From: Craterostigma plantagineum
Taxonomy: Eukaryota; Streptophyta; Magnoliopsida; Lamiales; Linderniaceae
Length of the DNA: 64,000 nt
Assembly (NCBI GenBank): GCA_027422505.1
Contig: JAPQWV010000643.1
Span: 186,001 to 250,000 of the forward strand
Direction: 5' to 3'
A program made the position numbers and the translations under genes. Each line of letters opens with the position of its first letter. The first letter of the stretch is position 1. Shown piece after piece: positions 1 through 11,501 of the stretch. Below the pieces are notes generated by a model that did not search any database, was not told the DNA's origin, and saw only the letters and a program-made list of their open reading frames with translations.

Positions 1-2
1 AT

Positions 3-758
3 CCTTCGAGTGGAGTAAGGACAAGACATCAGAAAGGACTATTCAGTTGCTTCTTAATCCAAGACGAGCCAACCAATGTACCAGACGCACTTAAGGACAC
101 GAATTGGGTAATTGCGATGCAAGACGAGATCAACCAATTCGAACGCCTTCAAGTGTGGACATTAGTACCACGTCCGCATGGGAATACCATCATCGGGACG
201 AAATGGGTATTCAAGAACAAAAAGAATGAAAATGGAGAAGTGATCAGGAATAAAGCAAGATTGGTTGCGAAGGGCTACAATAACCAGGAAGGCATTGACT
301 ACGACGAGACGTATGCTCCCATTGCCCGAATCGAAGCCATCTGCCTTTTCTTGGCTTATGCGGACCATAATGACTTCAAAGTCTACCAAATGGACGTTAA
401 GACCACCTTTCTCAACAGCGTGTTAAAGGAGAAAGTCTATGTCGCTCACCCAGAAGGCTTCGTTGACCTAGAACATCCCGATCACGTCTATCGATTGGAT
501 AAACCTCTCTACGGACTAAAACAAGCCCCACGTGCTTGGTGTGATGTCTTGAGTGAATTCCTTGTAAAGTCTGGATTCATCCGAGTAACGATCGATACGA
601 CATGCTTCATCAACTGGCATGACAAAGACTCGATGGTCATCCAAGTTTACGTAGATGACATCATATTCGGATCAACAAATCCACAGCTTTGCAAGAGGTT
701 TGGAAATTTAATGAAGAGTAAGTTCGAAATGAGTCACATGGGAGAGATTTCTTCTTAG
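3..758 (+). pseudogene. Ty1/copia reverse transcriptase, 5'-cut by window edge
   Basis: The frame is open from base 3, so the polyprotein enters from outside the window. It shows the copia linker leading into RT, with [27 protein letters not shown], the [12 protein letters not shown] block (first catalytic Asp) and [12 protein letters not shown]. The polymerase motif YVDD is at 648-659. In the family this enzyme copies element RNA into DNA inside virus-like particles. The frame ends at 758 in a premature stop. The RT continues in another frame straight after, consistent with loss of one base near 750. Confidence 0.93.
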
Positions 759-1555
759 GCCTTCAAGTCAGACAGCTCAACGATGGGATTTCAATCAATC
801 AGACGAAATACATCAAGGATATGCTGAAGAAATTCCATCAAGATTAGAGCAAGCCTCTCAGCACTCCTATGTCAACAAGCTGCAAGTTGGATGCCGATTC
901 CACTGGAAAAGCGATCGACATCACACTTTATCGCAGCATCATTGGGTCTCTTCTCTATCTCACCTTAAGCCGGCTGGACATCATGTTGCCACCTGTTTAT
1001 GCGCGCGTTTCCAAGCTGATCCCAAGGAATCCCACATGCTTACAGTGAAGCGGATCTTGCGCTATCTCAGGGCACATCTACCTTAGGATTGTGGTATCCT
1101 AAAGGTACGAACTTCAAATTTATCGGCTACGCTGACACTGATTATACAGGTTGCCGAATGGATGGGAAAAGCACATCCGGTGGCGCTCAATTTCTAGGCG
1201 AAAAGCTGGCTGGTCATCCAAGAAGCAGAATTGCGTGTCAACATCAACGGCTGAGGCAGAATACGTCGCGGCTGCCAGCTGTTCTCAAATGCTGTGGATG
1301 AGGACTCAGCTCCGCGATTATGGGTACAATTTAAATAATATACCCACTTATAGGTATAGCCAAAGCTGTTCACCACTCATGCACGAAACACATAGACATT
1401 AGATATCACTTTATTAAGGATCACGTAGAAAACGGCACTATTGATATGTACTTCGTGAACACGGAGTATCGACTAGCCCACTTTTTCACCAAGGCATTAG
1501 ATGAAAAACGCTTCAAATTTCTTGTCGGAAAATTAGGTATGTTGAATCTTCCGTG
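759..1555 (+). pseudogene. Ty1/copia RT C-terminus and RNase H, decayed
   Basis: This continues the copia pol in several frames. A segment reading GLQVRQLNDGISINQTKY (769-822) is followed by an in-frame TAG near 845. Next come IGSLLYLT and, after a shift, an RNase H domain: LGLWYPKGTNFKFIGYADTD at about 1086-1145 and then STSTAEAEYVAAASC at about 1239-1283. The C-terminal KHIDIRYHFIKDHVENG block and the final stop at about 1553-1555 match the usual end of a copia polyprotein. At least three frame breaks make it non-functional. Confidence 0.85.
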
Positions 1556-2190
1556 ATGTGTGTTTCGAAAATTAGTTGCCCTACCTTGCGTGAAAATTTA
1601 GTAAAAATATAAAATAATTAATATAATAATAAATCTAAAAATATTATACATATACCTATATTATGAGGGGAATGACGATATCTTTAGGATGCTCGATCTG
1701 GTCACGACTACATTTCACTGACATGCGACTGATTAATTGCTTAATTTTGTCAGTCTACGTCGCATTCTTGTGTCTAAAAGTCATTAGTTTGCTCCACTAG
1801 ACACAAAGCCACTTTACATATGTGAGGATTCTAGCCTTTTTAATTTTTTCTTTGGATTTATTCTCGAGCGAGTCGCACATCAATTGCTTGTCTTAACTAG
1901 TGATTCTTGGTTTCATACTTTAGATTGTTAGGAAAATGATAAGGGCACTTAGGTAATTCCTCACTCGGCCTTCTAAAATTTTATCCCTTACATTAGCCCC
2001 TAGTCATCCACTTTGAGCCTTCGAAATTATCCCGACGATTGAATGGAAGTCTCGAAACGTCGCAACCTCGAGCGACGACGAGCCAGCCCGTTGAGACGGT
2101 GTTCACTCAAGGGTTGTTAACAGACGACATCAGTCGTCCTGGTCCACGCTGCCATAGAGATTTCCCGGCGAGATACCGGGAAGGCACCAA
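1556..2190. other. Noncoding, mosaic of retroelement 3' sequence
   Basis: No coding sequence was recognised. The part from about 1750 to 2030 (CACAAAGCC...TATGTGAG, then a TTGAGCCTT block) resembles, at low identity, the 3' noncoding region of the Athila element at 6,990-7,240. It is probably a fragment of a related element. The part from about 2036 is more GC-rich and unassigned. Confidence 0.4.
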
Positions 2191-2196
2191 TCTCTA

Positions 2197-2716
2197 ATGC
2201 ACAGCCATCTGGACAAACCTCACGACGAACTTCACACCCTCACAACCCATACCCACCGCCCCAACCATCCAATCACCTATCCTCATAAACCCATACACCG
2301 TACCCCTCAGCGAGCTCCACGATCGGCCTTACCAACCGGACGCTCAAGAGGAAGCTCTTTACAACTGTCTGGCGGATCGTCCTGACCCACCTACGCAATC
2401 ATGCCACGACATGACGATCCTGATGACCAGGATCGTTATGAGAGGGAGAAGAGGCTGCGAGTATCTTCAAGAGGTCGAGGACAAGGCTCGGGCACGGCAT
2501 AGTCAAGCGCTGGAGCAGCTGAAACCTCGCAACCCACTACTAGTACACAAACCCAAACCACCCATAAAACCACCACGCACCCGCACCATACCATACTCTC
2601 AAACCAATCGAACCACCCACCCACCTTCACCCTACGGACGCCTCTGCCCACACCACCAACGACATTCACAAGCCCCTTGCTTCCAGAAGAAGAAGCAAGT
2701 GCCGAAATGCTCGTAG
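2197..2716 (+). other. Unrecognised Pro/Thr/His-rich coding-like stretch
   Basis: Several short plus-strand frames (2197-2385, 2411-2716) have a skewed, C-rich composition and encode Pro, Thr and His. An Arg/Asp-rich segment RHDDPDDQDRYEREKRLR can be read at about 2405-2458. Its position just upstream of Athila pol is where gag would lie. No gag motif or zinc knuckle is visible, so it is either a decayed gag tail or unrelated DNA. Confidence 0.25.
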
Positions 2717-3069
2717 CATTAGCAAAAACGCAAGGACCCTCAAGCTCAAATGCTGAAACGTCAAGACGTGGAGTCGACCCACATGAAGTGCTTGATCGAT
2801 ACATCTTCAACGACTTGTGGATGACCCACACCTTACCCTCCGACATGGCTCAGAGAAGAGTTAAGGACGTTCGACATTATCTACGCCTAGCTTCGGTCGA
2901 CATTATCTACATTGTCGACATGGGTGATGAACACGCGCTTGATTCTGCTGTTATTTTATTAGGTCGATCATTCGTGAAAATGGCTAAAACAAAGATAGAC
3001 GTTGATTCAGGAACTCTTACTTTTGAGTTTGATGGCGAAAAACTTACTATGATGTGTTTGATGCTATGA
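2677..3069 (+). pseudogene. Athila-type aspartic protease tail fused to unrecognised sequence
   Basis: The C-terminal half reads IVDMGDEHALDSAVILLGRS followed by TKIDVDSGTLTFEFDGE. This is the end of a gypsy protease domain, where the ILLGR motif forms part of the fold. The catalytic DSG segment is absent. The first about 65 residues are not recognised. The two parts join near 2870-2905, where TCGACATTATCTAC occurs twice. The frame ends prematurely at 3069. The same protein continues at 3054 in another frame, consistent with loss of one base near 3047. Confidence 0.6.
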
Positions 3070-4130
3070 AGTATCCTGATGAACCCGAATCCGTTAGTAT
3101 GATTGATGCATTTGTTCGAGATGATTTTGAGCGTAATTTCACTAACGACACACTCGATTTTGTGATTAAGAGTAGCAAAACAGAAAAAGATTTGCACTTT
3201 GAAGTGGACGAAGAAATCAGAGGCGCGCTGATGATGTTACATGCACATCCGGAAGTTCGCGATCAATCAGGTAAAAACACTTTTATGTTACCTATTTCTA
3301 ACGCAAAAATTGTTCCTTCTATAGAACAGGCACCTACGTTAGAGTTGAATGATCTACCAAAACATCTCAAGTACTGCTATTTGGGAGATGAAGAAACGTT
3401 GCCAGTCATTATTGCAAATGACTTGACCGCCATTCAAGAAGAGAATCTAATACGCGTTTTGAAGGAGTACAAGAGCACGATAGGATGGACTCTGGCCGAC
3501 ATTAAAGGGATCAGTCCCTCGATATGCATGCACAGGATCTTACTTGAACCAGATTCTAAGCCGATACGGGAAGCACAGCGTAAACTCAATCCAGCAATGA
3601 AAGAGGTAGTTATGAAAGAAATAATTAAATTATTAGACATGGGGATAATATTTCCAATATCAGACAACCAATGGGTAAGTCCAGTTCATGTTGTTCCTAA
3701 GAAATCTGGCTTCTCACTTGTGAAAAATGATAAAAATGAATTGGTACCAATGAGATTACAGACGGGTTGGCGCATGTGCATTGATTTTTGTAAGTTAAAT
3801 GCGGCTACCCGGAAGGATCATTTTCCGCTACCCTTCATTGATCAAATGCTAGAAAGACTGGCAGGTAAGTCTTTCTTTTGTTTCCTCGATGGATTTTCTG
3901 GTTATTATCAAATTATTGTGGCACCCGAGGATCAAGAGAAAACTACTTTCACATGTCCCTTTGGTACATTTGCGTATCGTCGCATGCCTTTTGGTTTATG
4001 TAATGCTCCTGGTACATTTCAACGATGCATGATGAGCATATTTTCTGATTTAATAAAAACATGCATAGAAATATTCATGGATGATTTTACTGTTATGGAG
4101 ACTCGTTTGATCATTGCCTTGGTAATCTAG
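3054..4130 (+). pseudogene. Athila gypsy reverse transcriptase
   Basis: After a protease-RT linker (FDAMKYPDEPESVS), the RT domain begins near residue 160 with CMHRILLEPDSKPIREAQRKL. It includes RMCIDFCKLN, FCFLDGFSGYYQI (first catalytic Asp) and RRMPFGLCNAPGTFQRCM. The polymerase box is EIFMDDF, with both Asp present. The frame is lost just after it, at about 4095, where one T appears to be missing. The RT thumb continues in the next frame. The family copies element RNA into DNA. Confidence 0.92.
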
Positions 4131-5271
4131 TAGAAGTACTCAAACGATGCATTGATAAAAATCTTGTACTTAACTATGAAAAATGCCATTTTATGGTTAA
4201 AGAAGGAATAGTTCTAGGCCATGTAGTTGCGTCTCGTGGAATTGAAGTAGACAAGGCTAAGGTTAATTTGATATCTAATTTGCCATACCCCACTAATGTG
4301 CGAGAAATTCGAAGCTTTCTTGGTCATGCAGGTTTTTACAGGAGATTTATTAAGGATTTCTCAAAAAACGCTCAACAATGTCAAGACTACTTCAAAATGA
4401 CGTACCGTTCAATTTCGGGGACGAGTGCAAAGAGGCGTTTAATAAGTTAAAACTATTACTAACCACTGCACCGATAATCCAACCCCCAAATTGGGAGTTA
4501 CCGTTCGAGCTCATGTGCGACGCAAGCAAACACGCCGTAGGAGCTGTGCTTGGACAAAAAGATGGAAAGAAGAGTCACGTCATCTACTATGCTTCAAAGA
4601 CGCTTGACTCGGCACAATGCAACTACACCACAACTGTAAAAGAGCTCTTATCTGTTGTTTTTGCATTCGATAAATTTAGGTCTTATTTACTGGGATCTAA
4701 GGTTATTGTTTATTCTGACCATGCAGCTCTTAAATATTTGTTGTCGAAGAAGGAGTCAAAACCGCGCCTAATACGATGGATATTATTACTTCAAGAGTTT
4801 GATTGGGAGATCAAGGATCGCAAGGACGTGGACAACTCTGTGGCGGACCACTTGAGCCGTTTGATTCGTGACGAAGAGCCACTGCCTATTTCTGAAACGT
4901 TTCCAGATGAACAATTATTTCGCCTTCAAGGTAAGGAATATCAAGAACCCTGGTTTGCCGATATGGTTAATTACTTGGTAAGTGGTGTGTTACCTTCACA
5001 TTTGAGCTCCTCAAGGAAAAATAAAATTAAGAGTGATTCTAAATACTATATTTGGGATGAGCCATATTTGTGGAAAATTGGCTCGGATCAAATTATTCGC
5101 AGGTGTGTTGCAAATGATGAAATTAATAGTATACTCACTCATTGTCATACATATGCATGTGGGGGACACTTTGGACCTAAGCGAACAGCTAGAAAGATTT
5201 TAGACTGTGGATTTTATTGGGAGACTACTTTTAAAGATGCTTATTTATTTTGCAAGAGTTGTCCTAATTGA
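4131..5271 (+). pseudogene. Athila RT thumb, RNase H and integrase zinc domain
   Basis: The segment GHVVASRGIEVDKAKV...[18 protein letters not shown] (4,216-4,365) is the RT connection region. A second single-base loss near 4374 shifts into the frame carrying RNase H, with [44 protein letters not shown] and [11 protein letters not shown]. This removes RNA from RNA-DNA hybrids. The integrase zinc finger follows, with [12 protein letters not shown] and CKSCPN supplying the His-His-Cys-Cys ligands. The frame is stopped by TGA at 5269-5271, where the family has a coding residue before Q-K/R-TG. Confidence 0.88.
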
Positions 5272-6210
5272 CAAAAAACAGGTACAATTTCTTTTAGAGA
5301 TGAGATGCCACAAAATCCAATATTAGTTTGTGAAATTTTCGATGTATGGGGAATGGATTTTATGGGACCTTTTCCAAGTTCGTTTGGTTTTCTTTATATC
5401 TTGCTTGCCGTTGATTATGTATCGAAATGGGTAGAAGCAAAGGCTACCCGAACTAACGATTCTAAAGTTGTTGTAGGATTTCTTAAATCAAACATCTTTA
5501 GTAGGTTTGGAGTTCCTCGTGCAATTATAAGCGACCAAGGCACGCATTTTTGCAATCGCACGGTGGAAGCACTCATGCGCAAATATGGAGTACATCATCG
5601 GCTGGCCACTACTTATCACCCACAATCAAATGGACAAGCTGAAGTTTCAAATCGGGAGGTCAAAAATATTTTGGAGAAAACCGTAAACCCGAATCGTAAG
5701 GATTGGAGCTTGCGATTAGACGATGCACTTTGGGCGTATCGTACTGCTTTTAAAACTCCAATCTGAATGTCGCCGTATCGCCTAATTTTCGATAAGATGT
5801 GTCATTTACCAGTTGAATTTGAACATCGTGCTTTTTGGGCAGTTAAACAGTGCAACATGGAGGCCACAAAAGCTGGTGGGGAACGGAAATTTCAGCTACA
5901 GGAACTTGAAGAAATTCGCCTAGAAGCCTATGAGAATGCGAGAATGTACAAGGAACGCACGAAGCAATTTCACGACAAACTCCTACATAAAAAAGAATTC
6001 ATGGTAGGTCAAAAAGTTCTCCTTTACAATTCAAGGCTGAAATTCATGCCAGGTAAGCTCAAATCTCGTTGGATGGGACCATATATTGTTAAAAATATTT
6101 TTCCAAACGGCGTTATTGAAATTGAGTGCATATCTACTAACAAGTGTTTCAAGGTAAATGGTCATAGGCTTAAACCGTATTTTCAGAATGATTTAATAGC
6201 TTGCGTATAA
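5272..6210 (+). pseudogene. Athila integrase core and C-terminal domain
   Basis: The frame continues in phase after the TGA. The integrase core has its first Asp in WGMDFMGPF, its second in IISDQGTHF and its Glu in [11 protein letters not shown], so the catalytic triad is complete. Integrase joins element DNA to the host chromosome. A second in-frame TGA at 5764-5766 falls in the conserved TPI-MSPYRL segment. The C-terminal domain ([19 protein letters not shown]) runs to the natural stop at 6208-6210. Confidence 0.9.
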
Positions 6211-8059
6211 GAGATAAAGCTGCGCCCACCGATTTATGCATGACGTCGAAGAGCGGAGACTACGTCTAGCCAAAGAAAAGCGCTCATTGGGAGGCAACCC
6301 AATATTATCCTATTTTGTTTTGTTATTGCAATATTTCCATTTTATCTATGTTTTCAATGATGATTAAGCGGATTTTCTCTCGGCTCGGTATGCTACAAGA
6401 TCTCACTAGGCTCTGGAACAAACAATTTCTTATTTCGAAATATTTTCTTTTGGTCAATTGTTGAATAAAATCTACTGGAAAGGAGAATCCTTTCTCCTGT
6501 TTTTTATTTAATCACACGTTGTAAACATATATCTTCGACTTTGAATAAGAGGATTGGCTGAATCTAATCGAAAATGAATATTCGTCGGGTAAGGGTAGGA
6601 TATTAAGTGGACGAAAGGAGAATTTTAGGAAAAAGATCTTCTAGATCTCCTCTCGCTCGGAATTCTCTACGACCCCATGTTGTCAGGGAAGTTTTATTTT
6701 CAGCATCACTTATATTATTTCTTCACATCTACTCTGAACATATTAAAATGAAAATTGGGGTGGGAATCTTTAGATATTAGCTACTATTTTCATTAGAATC
6801 TACATTGAGGACAATGCAGAGTTTAGGTGTGGGGGAGATTTCTCATGTTAGTGATGAATACATACATTTCTTGTCTCGAGTAAGTCGATGTGCATTAATT
6901 AGAACATGAGAGAAACAATTAGGAATAATTATTTTGTATTAGGATGATTATTCTTTTTCCTCAGTTGATTTAAAGACCGAATGCGCAAGAGTCGTCACAA
7001 AGCCTACTTAAATATGTGAGACTTGAGCCCTAAAAAAAAAGTACTATCTATACTCAGTTTTTTTTGTGAGAGCATCACACATGTTTCGATTATTCTAGAA
7101 CTTGCTCTATTATACATGTTGATATCATTGGCGGCTTTTTGTGTACAAAAGTGATTAAGGCATTTAGGATTAAGCTATTGGCCTCACATTGACCATATAT
7201 TCAATATTATCCGCTTAGTGAGCCAACTTGAGCCTTAGCCTTATTTTTCTTGTTGAAGTTAAGCCATTATATTTACCCATATATATCCGTTTTGGCCTTC
7301 TTTGCAACCCATTGTCGTATTGGATGAGTTATTAGTTGCTTAGATTCCATGATTTTGAAAGATTGATAATAAATGAGTCCAGATTGAGTCCTATAGTTAT
7401 TAGCGAAAAAAAAAAGTCATCCCGAAAAAAAAAAGATCGCAAAAAAAAAAGAAAATAGAAAGAGAAAAAAAAAATAGAGAAAAGAAAAAAAATTATTATA
7501 TATATAAAAAAGAAAAAGTTACGAGGCGCTAGTCAGTTTTATTGGGAAGTTTTGAGTTGTCTTAGCAAGTTAGTATGATCAGAGTAATTCCAGAAGTAGT
7601 CGTGCATCATGGGATAGGCGTAAAATTTAGCGATTAAATAATCATCTAATACGATAATTTTACCTACTTTCCCAAATTATCCTACCTAATTCCTAGCGCC
7701 ATTACAACCCAAAGAAAGACCTTCTGATTGTACACGATAGTCGTTATGTCAATACAATGTGATATGTTAGCAAGCTTATGATAATACCGTTTCATAGTGT
7801 TGATTTGAGCGTATACACATATATCCCATAAACACTTTGAGCGCACTGAGAGAATCCATGTGAGAGTTGTTGATTGTTGTGGCGTTCAGGCTTTACTGAG
7901 ATTGTCGAAAATTGATATGATTGTCTAGTGCCAAATTTTATGAATAATTGCGATCTCTATGACAAATTAATGTATGTCGGTGAACTCCTGATCAGATATT
8001 TGCATCTTCTATCACGGGTAAATGCTTGAGGACACGCATTATTTAAGTGTGGGGGAATT
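6211..8059 (+). other. Athila 3' noncoding region with polypurine tract
   Basis: No open frame worth noting was seen. A small hairpin (TTGGGAGGCAACCCAA, about 6,288-6,303) lies soon after pol. A G-rich tract TGTGGGGGAGA occurs at about 6,828-6,838. A-rich runs separated by short spacers fill 7,405-7,505. The tract AAGTGTGGGGGAATT immediately before the LTR (8,045-8,059) is the likely polypurine primer for plus-strand DNA synthesis. No env-like gene was found. Confidence 0.65.
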
Positions 8060-9616
8060 TGATACATAACAATTTATAATATTTTATATCCCGTAAAAGT
8101 GCGTTTTTGGTCGATATTTGTAGAATCATACACATATTTTGCGCTTACATTTGAATTACGTGTCTTACAGAGTTCGAGGAAAAATAGACCAAAAAAATGA
8201 GATTATTCCGACAAGAATATTTCGAGAAGATTGAACAGCTGAAAATCGAGTTAGAATAGCGATTTGATTACCGACTAAACCAAGACAACCAACCCAAGCA
8301 AGTAGATCCGGGACATGTCTCTAGTCGAATGCCTACGTGAGCCCTCCTGCACAAAATGGACTTAAGGCCCATATAAACTGCAATAGGCCCAATTATGTTA
8401 ATCCTACTCAAAGATGATAAAAGAAGAGAGGTGGAATACGTACATCAACGGCTGAAAGATGAAGACGAGCCACCATCAGACACATGGCTCAAGGCAAAAA
8501 AATAGAATCGACAAGATCATCGAAGGACCGCTCTTGACGGCTGAAAGTAGAAAATTAGAAAACATCTCACATCATCAAACGGCAGAAGATCCGAGCGCAA
8601 AGCTCAAGGGCTGCTCAAGCACGCATAAAACTGAGAAAATTTTCCATTGCGCTTCAAGCTATCTATAAATAGAGCTAAACTCAACAGAGGGAGAAGCATC
8701 GAATAGAATAGAGCTCTGTTTCTTTATAAAAACTGCTACTGTCCCCTTTCACCTTTATATTTCTATTTTATAGACCGTAGCAGAGATTTTGAGCGAGAGC
8801 AGAATAGGGTTGTTGTATAATTACCTTTACCTTAATATTTTTGCTTGAGTGTGACCGGGAGTTTGAGCGAGAGAGACATAGATCATCGAAAATGCTATAG
8901 TGTTTTGGTATTGCTATTTTCATTTGCTTTTGCTGCTATCTTTCTTTTTTACATCTTGTTTGAGAGTAACATAGAGGTGCAGACGATTGATTTTGAGACT
9001 AAACAAAGCTAAAAAAAAACACTACACACTCGCCATGGTTAGTGGAGAAAAATGAGCTGTCGTCCTTTCATTTAAAGTATTGTTTCTTTTTTTTTTTAGT
9101 TATAGTCGCTGTTTGGTCTTGGCATTATCTTTTATGTTATATGTCATTTATGATACAAATCTTAAACATACGTGGGAGCATCGAAGTTATTTCTGTTATT
9201 GATTCTCGGTGGAATTCGTTCTGAGTTTATTTCGAGGAAGACATCAAGTTGCAATTCACACGGTTGTAAGCTTTATTTTAGTATATTTTAATTTTTCCGA
9301 TCTATTCAATATGCCAATTAATCTCATATGCACATGGATTAATATGTTTATCGACTATTATTTTATCATGCTTAGTTCAAATATTATTTTACACCTAAAC
9401 CTTGTCAACAAACCCCATTATTATTATTATTATTACTATTATTATTATTATTATTATCATCATCATCATAATTATTATTATTATTATCAATCGAGATTGA
9501 AATTAGAAGTAAATAAACCATTTTTCCTGTGGAGACGATCCCTACTGTCGCTATACTCGTGTTTAGTGAATAAGGGTGATTAATTTATTTTTGGCCGTTT
9601 TCGACGCGACCAATCA
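8060..9616 (+). repeat. 3' LTR of the Athila element
   Basis: It begins TGATACATAAC directly after the polypurine tract. It ends near 9,616 (GCGACCAATCA), after the segment CCTGTGGAGACGATCCC that often sits close to the end of plant gypsy LTRs. Short frames at 8459-8668 and 9042-9583 have no family resemblance; the second runs through an ATT microsatellite. The right boundary is inferred, since no partner LTR is in the window. Confidence 0.6.
9417..9489 (+). repeat. ATT/ATC trinucleotide microsatellite
   Basis: About 24 triplets, mostly ATT with a short ATC patch, lie inside the Athila LTR. In one frame they read as Tyr/His runs, which are not a gene. Confidence 0.9.
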
Positions 9617-9635
9617 CCTACCATAATCCACATTG

Positions 9636-9935
9636 CTAACAAGAAGAGGTTGATGCTGAAGACTGAGGTCCACAAATTCTGTGATGGGATGCTCAAAGCT
9701 ATCAGGAAGAATATCAAGAAAAGATTGGACGAAATCGATGAAGACACCATGCTTCTCCAACATCAGTTCGTGAGAGAGAAACCACTTCGGCTCGAGCTAC
9801 TTGAAGCAATCGAGGAGCGATTAGAGCTGAGAAACACAATAAGGAACAACGAGCATGGGCTAGGCTTGCGCAGGTCATTCTACGCCCGACGAGGACAGAT
9901 AGTGCAGAAGAGCAATCAAGCACAAAGGGGGAGAA
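9636..9935 (+). pseudogene. 3'-terminal coding remnant of a retroelement
   Basis: A frame reading NKKRLMLKTEVHKFCDGM, then charged helical sequence, ends just before a G-rich tract (AAAGGGGGAGAA, 9,924-9,935) and an LTR. The HKFCDG segment resembles tails found in plant copia-derived pseudoproteins, but no catalytic domain is present. It is read as the last piece of a mostly deleted element whose LTR family recurs at 59.35 kb. Confidence 0.4.
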
Positions 9936-10286
9936 TGTATAATATACGTTAGAGTTGTGCTTTACTTTTATTATTTGTCCTTGTAATTAGAGGCTTTTAT
10001 TGTATTTCTCCTTAGATTAGGACTAGAGTGTTATTTATACCAAGTTTGTTTGGTATAAATACAATTGTAAACATTGTGCTTAATACAGAAAATAGTTGAA
10101 TTGATCCACAAGGCTTGCAAATTCATTTCTTGAGAGAGAAACTCATAAATCTGCCTCACTCTAAAAGAATTCTCTCTCGAGCTCTCCAAAGAAGGTTTTC
10201 GATCGAACTCGAAATTCATACAATTCTAATCGACTGCCTTAGGATTGAAGTCTAGAATCATTGAGTTGATAATCGAGGACCTAACA
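9936..10286 (+). repeat. 3' LTR of a copia-like element
   Basis: It starts TGTATAATATACG immediately after a polypurine tract and ends CTAACA. It matches the LTR at 59,353-59,642 along most of its length: TTTATACCAAGT, AATACAGAAAA, the CTCTCTCGAG block, TTTTCGATCGAAC, and GTTGATAATCGAGGAC at the end. That second copy is followed by a tRNA-Met primer site, which identifies both as LTRs. This copy is about 60 bp longer at its start. Confidence 0.8.
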
Positions 10287-10708
10287 AGAACAGACATGCC
10301 AATTCAAGATGTGAAAGTAAACTTGCTGAAGTGCTTACTTGTTGAGAGAGGAGACAAAAGAGTACTTGAGAGTTCATGTTTTCTTTTCGATCATGGGGAA
10401 GGTACGCCGACGCTAGCAAGCGATTTTCGTGGTCTCTTTGTCAGACATCATCCTCACGAGATCGGGCTCACTACTTCCGAACTATCTCCAACATCATCTA
10501 TAGATTGGGCAATTGGTGGCCTTTGGCTTCTGCCACCTCACCTCCTATGATCGCTGGATTCATTAGAAGTTCACTTTTTCCTTTCGATAATGGGAAAGGA
10601 GCATCGTTAGTGACATGCTATGGCAGAGGTTTCCTTGTTGGGCATTATATATGTTATGTCGAGATTTTTATCAGCTCATCCTTGAGGACAAGGTCAACGG
10701 GGAGGTAA
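10287..10708 (+). other. Likely 3' internal remnant of a gypsy element
   Basis: Two overlapping short frames show no domain. The segment TTGAGGACAAGGTCAACGGG followed by GAGGTAA (about 10,682-10,708) resembles the end of plant chromovirus polyproteins with their polypurine tract, just before a TGTCA start. Evidence for coding is weak. Confidence 0.3.
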
Positions 10709-11127
10709 TGTCAAATCCCGAGTGAAGAGGAATGTGGGCCCAAATGAATTACTTGGCCCATTCATTAGCAATTAAGACTTAGGTTTACTTAGCCCATTAT
10801 TAATGCATTTTGCTTGTTATTGCTTTTATATATATTGTAAGTGGGAAGCATCGAAGGTTAATCAGAATCAAAGTTTACCCTAATCTTCTTCTTTGTTCAA
10901 TCTCTTTATCGCTGCCCTTCATCTCAATTCTTCTGTTCTTCTCTTTGCAATTCTTCTATTTTTAGTTCTATCTTCTACGATCTTCTCTGTTCTTCTTCAT
11001 TTGATCTTCTCCATCCGTATCCTCTTCTATCCAAAATTCTTCATAGATAATACATATTACCACGCACGCCAATCGTTCGATCAAATTACAATTAAAAAAC
11101 CGATCGTATTTCGGCCGGGATCTTACA
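10709..11127 (+). repeat. Candidate 419-bp gypsy LTR
   Basis: It begins TGTCAAATCCCG and ends CGGGATCTTACA, so the termini are near-inverted (TGT...ACA with a CCCG/CGGG pair). A purine-rich tract lies upstream. It contains a TATATAT promoter-like stretch near 10,830 and a CT-rich leader from about 10,880. No partner LTR or target duplication was found. Confidence 0.5.
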
Positions 11128-11501
11128 CAAGGTTAGATTTCTCCACTAGCACCTCTGACGCCCACCGCACACTGTTGCTCGCCACAGTTCGGTACTACCT
11201 GCTCTCGACCGCCGTCACCTGTCTTGTAGTCGTACTAATAAGGGGTAAGAAAGCAATTTCGGGTTGTGTAGGAATTATTATTTGTGATGGTATATGAAGT
11301 TAATATCAATTCTTTTAATCAAAGCACTTGATTGGTATGATAATCTGTGATGTGTGAATGGAACATTTGATAGTCTGTGATGGGTAAATTTAGTAACATT
11401 GTTTGTTTTAAATTCGAAATCTTCAAGAATATTAGTAGCTTTCGATATGCTTTCGATGTGTTTATTTAAGAGCATTTGCAATATTTTTCAGTGATTTCAA
11501 G
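11128..11501. other. Noncoding stretch upstream of hAT transposase
   Basis: No gene was recognised. It may hold the 5' terminal region of the hAT element, but no left inverted repeat with a matching 8-bp duplication could be established. Confidence 0.4.

Larger units (their letters stand above)
2896..9616 (+). mobile_element. Athila-type Ty3/gypsy retrotransposon, 5'-truncated
   Basis: The order protease tail, RT, RNase H, integrase (2.9-6.2 kb), long 3' noncoding region, polypurine tract and LTR (8,060-9,616) is that of a plant Athila element. RT motifs such as RMCIDFCKLNAATRKDHFPLPFIDQ and the FMDDF catalytic box are typical of that clade. No 5' LTR, primer site or clear gag is present, so the left end is lost. 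The element carries three single-base frame losses and two TGA stops and cannot encode a working polyprotein. Confidence 0.85.

Noticed and set aside
9209..9583. 124-codon frame with poly-Tyr and His runs
   Set aside because: It runs through an ATT/ATC microsatellite inside the Athila LTR.
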